In this document: piece after piece, positions 17,118-19,128 of the stretch | Numbering within the stretch: the stretch's first letter is position 1 | How the letters are laid out: every line of letters begins with the position of its first letter | Assembly: GCA_022704885.1 (NCBI GenBank) | Contig: JAKJFO010000065.1 | Span: 1 to 19,128 of the forward strand | Direction: 5' to 3' | DNA length: 19,128 nucleotides | Origin: Candidatus Rifleibacteriota bacterium | Lineage (GTDB): Bacteria > Riflebacteria > Ozemobacteria > Ozemobacterales > Ozemobacteraceae | The notes under the pieces: model-generated | What the model saw: only the letters and a program-made list of their open reading frames with translations | What the model was told of the DNA's origin: nothing | Database searches by the model: none | Position numbers and translations under genes: made by a program

Positions 17118-18410
17118 TTACTGGAAAAAGGTGGTCAGGCCGAGCACCAGGCGATAGTTGTAGCCATAGCGCTGGTCGTTGGTCACTGCGATTGGCACTG
17201 CCAGCTCGAATGCAAAGTTTTCGGTCGGAGTGTAGCGCAGACCTGGTATTACATCGACTTTGAGACCTTCGGCGCCCCAGTCTTCACCGGCAAGTTCAGC
17301 CATAACCGTAACATTGTGTGTGTGCGGATATTCAATACCTATGTTGTAGTAAAACTTATCGGCCAGGCCATCAGGATAGAACTGGGTATTTGGGTCACCA
17401 GTCATGACATAGCCAAGATTGAGATGGCCGACGACTTTTTCGTAACTCTTGCTGAAAGCGGTAAAGATCTCGAAGTCGGTCTTGCCGGTACCAAGCCCCT
17501 TGCTGTCGTTACCGGTCGGGAACTTGAAACCGAGACCAAAGGCACCACGCATCTGATACTGAGGATTATCGAAGATGCGGTATTTGAAACCAAGTTTCGA
17601 ATCGCCGCTGCCTGACTCAGAGATGTCGCGGGTCCAGAGAATGCGTGATTTGATGGTGTAATCAACGACCGGAATGGTGTAAATAACCTCAAGATCATCG
17701 GTTACTGCGTAGTTGAAGAAAATCGGCAGTTCGAGCATGTCGCCGCTTTCGTTGCTTGCCAGCTGGCGGTCGTAGACGCGGTCGAGATCGAACCAGCTTG
17801 AATGAAAGCCCATCTTGAACGAACCAGCTTTGCTGACGTCAGCCGAAGTTGTGTGAGTAAGCCCGGTAAAGCCCGACATGTTACAGGCAAGCACACGGGT
17901 TACCGCTTCTTCGAGCGGAACCGTCATCATGGTATCAGAATAGAGAGGCGGCAAAACTGTGCGTGACGGCACCGGCAAGGTAGTTACCGGCGGCAGGTTG
18001 AGCGGTTCCTGTGAATATATCTCACTGCCTCCGGCTGCGCGACCACCGCCGCTTTTCACGACAGGCGCTCTCTGCGGCCGCTGCACCGGAACCGGCGCGG
18101 CAATCTGCGAAGAAAGCCCTGAAGAACTGCCACTGACGTTGCCGGTGATTGGTGGTAGACTCAGCTGCTGCGGCGCGCCTGATGAACCCGGCGCCACCGT
18201 TATTGGCGGCAGAGTTTCACTCTGTCCCAGATATTGCGGTGCATTCTGGGTCGCACTGTATTGATCGGCAGATCTGCTCATGGCAGTCTGCATCGAGCTC
18301 GAAAAGCCATTCTGCCGCACCTGCTGCTGCGAATAAGAATAGCTCTGCGCCCACGCCGGCGATGCCAACAGCCAGGCTGCCAATGCGACTATTGCGGTAT
18401 TTCTTTTCAT
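17118..18410 (-). CDS. Outer-membrane beta-barrel protein with Pro/Ser-rich N-terminal linker
   Basis: The 430-aa protein has a signal peptide (MKRNTAIVALAAWLLASPAWA, cleavage before Q22). A low-complexity region (about 23-180) rich in Ser, Gln, Pro and Gly contains LPPI/LPPV/LPPL four times, at residues 67, 85, 139 and 153. A barrel of about 245 residues with alternating aromatic strands follows (FKMGFHSSWFDLDR, MRGAFGLGFKFPTG, GYNYRLVLGLTTFFQ). This resembles the MetA-pathway 'transporter' outer-membrane family (PF13557-like), whose function is poorly known. The ATG at 18410 was chosen because AAGGAG is about 6-8 nt upstream and the signal peptide begins there; an upstream ATG at 18461 would put 17 charged residues before it. 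It lies downstream of the RND gene on the same strand. Confidence 0.85.
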   Translation of the reverse strand: MKRNTAIVALAAWLLASPAWAQSYSYSQQQVRQNGFSSSMQTAMSRSADQYSATQNAPQYLGQSETLPPITVAPGSSGAPQQLSLPPITGNVSGSSSGLSSQIAAPVPVQRPQRAPVVKSGGGRAAGGSEIYSQEPLNLPPVTTLPVPSRTVLPPLYSDTMMTVPLEEAVTRVLACNMSGFTGLTHTTSADVSKAGSFKMGFHSSWFDLDRVYDRQLASNESGDMLELPIFFNYAVTDDLEVIYTIPVVDYTIKSRILWTRDISESGSGDSKLGFKYRIFDNPQYQMRGAFGLGFKFPTGNDSKGLGTGKTDFEIFTAFSKSYEKVVGHLNLGYVMTGDPNTQFYPDGLADKFYYNIGIEYPHTHNVTVMAELAGEDWGAEGLKVDVIPGLRYTPTENFAFELAVPIAVTNDQRYGYNYRLVLGLTTFFQ

Positions 18411-18598
18411 ACCCAGCTCCTTTGCGCCCATTCCCGCAGATGGCCGTTTCCGACCAGCCACGACATGAACTTTTTAACAGCGTACAATACGCCGCTCGTC
18501 ACATCGGCAGATGTCCGAAATATTTTTAGCTTAATTTGCCATCCTCGATAAAAAATTCGAGTTTTGTGGCAGAAGGACTGTCGGAATGCAATGCCAGC

Positions 18599-19128
18599 TC
18601 AACTGGCCTTTTCGACAGCCTTGAATCGCAGTTGAAGCTCTCTGAACCAGCAGTAACCGACAGGAACCACGAACAGAGTCAATAACTCGATGCACATGCC
18701 TCCGAAAGTCGGTATTGCCATAGGAATCATGACATCAGCACCACGGCCGGTCGAGGTCAACACTGGCAGCAGAGCCAGTATCGTCGTGGCAGTAGTCATC
18801 AAACATGGCCTGATTCTTTTGAGACCGGCTGCCAGAACCGCCGCGCGGATCTCTTTGACATTTTCCGGGTCACGCCTGCGAAAGCTTTCTTCAAGATAAG
18901 AGGCCATAACCACACCATCGTCACTGGCAATACCAAACAGCGCGATAAAGCCAACCCAGACAGCAATAGAAAGATTCATCGGCCCGATATTGAGCAACTC
19001 GCGAAAGTGAATGCCGAAAAGGGAGAAATTGAGAAACCAGCTTTGAGAGTAAAGCCAGATCATGATAAAGCCACCTGCCCACGCAATGCCGATTCCGGCA
19101 AATACCAGAAAAGTCACTGCAACTGAAG
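18599..19128 (-). CDS. RND efflux transporter, C-terminal part (CusA/HME-like)
   Basis: The reading frame is open at the right edge; about 175 C-terminal residues are present. The segment NLSIAVWVGFIALFGIASDD, then GVVMASYLEES, is the TM10-TM11 region of RND pumps of the heavy-metal (CusA/CzcA) type. It is followed by LKRIRPCLMTTATTILALLP and the RGADVMIPMAIPTFGGM segment, typical of the last helices. These inner-membrane pumps export cations or small molecules using the proton gradient, together with adaptor and outer-membrane channel. The key substrate region lies outside the window, so the substrate is unknown. The barrel gene follows 188 bp downstream on the same strand and may be co-transcribed; I see no clear terminator between them. 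Confidence 0.92.
   Translation of the reverse strand, partial: SVAVTFLVFAGIGIAWAGGFIMIWLYSQSWFLNFSLFGIHFRELLNIGPMNLSIAVWVGFIALFGIASDDGVVMASYLEESFRRRDPENVKEIRAAVLAAGLKRIRPCLMTTATTILALLPVLTSTGRGADVMIPMAIPTFGGMCIELLTLFVVPVGYCWFRELQLRFKAVEKAS

Noticed and set aside
16947..17615. A 222-codon plus-strand frame overlapping the SPFH 3' end and the barrel gene
   Set aside because: It crosses the bidirectional terminator and lies antisense to a signal-peptide-bearing barrel protein with normal features.
18544..18561. CTCGA/TCGAG hairpin followed by TTTT on the plus strand
   Set aside because: The stem is only 5 bp and no plus-strand gene ends before it; on the minus strand, where the genes are, there is no U-tract after it.
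18593..18607. GCCAG/CTGGC hairpin over the RND stop codon
   Set aside because: A 5-bp stem with no U-tract in the direction of the RND gene; it is not a convincing terminator.

Overview
The window reads as chromosomal DNA of a free-living Gram-negative bacterium with moderately high GC content. The Gram-negative call rests on an outer-membrane-type beta-barrel with a signal peptide, an RND efflux pump, and several secreted or membrane-anchored proteins. Most genes start at strong GGAGG-type ribosome binding sites and end at clear intrinsic terminators. I cannot assign the phylum. A cytidylate kinase fused to ribosomal protein S1, as known in treponemes and some other deep-branching bacteria, suggests a lineage outside the well-studied Proteobacteria and Firmicutes. 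No mobile element, CRISPR array, tRNA or rRNA was seen.

Bases 1-5745 are core metabolism and translation, all on the plus strand: a 5'-truncated cmk-rpsA fusion with seven S1 domains and an internal RBS at the S1 start, then gap, and then pgk-tpiA with a 4-nt overlap. Each transcription unit is closed by an intrinsic terminator, and candidate promoters lie inside or directly after those terminators.

Bases 5784-11431 hold the most interesting block. It is four overlapping plus-strand genes: a membrane histidine kinase, an NtrC-type sigma54-dependent response regulator, a secreted protein with a single CxxCH (heme c-like) motif that I do not recognise as a characterised family, and a secreted TPR-NodB polysaccharide deacetylase fusion. 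They look like one translationally coupled sense-and-respond envelope module. The block is followed by a short intergenic element bounded by an imperfect inverted repeat (11456-11605).

Bases 11662-17043 alternate in strand. In order they are a probably leaderless 72-aa membrane protein (+), an SLC12-type cation-chloride cotransporter homologue (-), a membrane-associated M48 metalloprotease (+), a five-repeat ankyrin protein (-), and a YdjI-like SPFH protein with three C-terminal zinc ribbons (+). The convergent pairs overlap at their 3' ends and the divergent pairs share regulatory space. One good terminator lies inside the coding sequence of the opposing ankyrin gene.

Bases 17065-19128 hold a bidirectional terminator, then on the minus strand an outer-membrane barrel protein with a Pro/Ser-rich linker and, upstream of it, the 3' end of an HME/CusA-like RND pump that runs off the right edge. 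The order suggests an efflux or envelope unit transcribed leftward.
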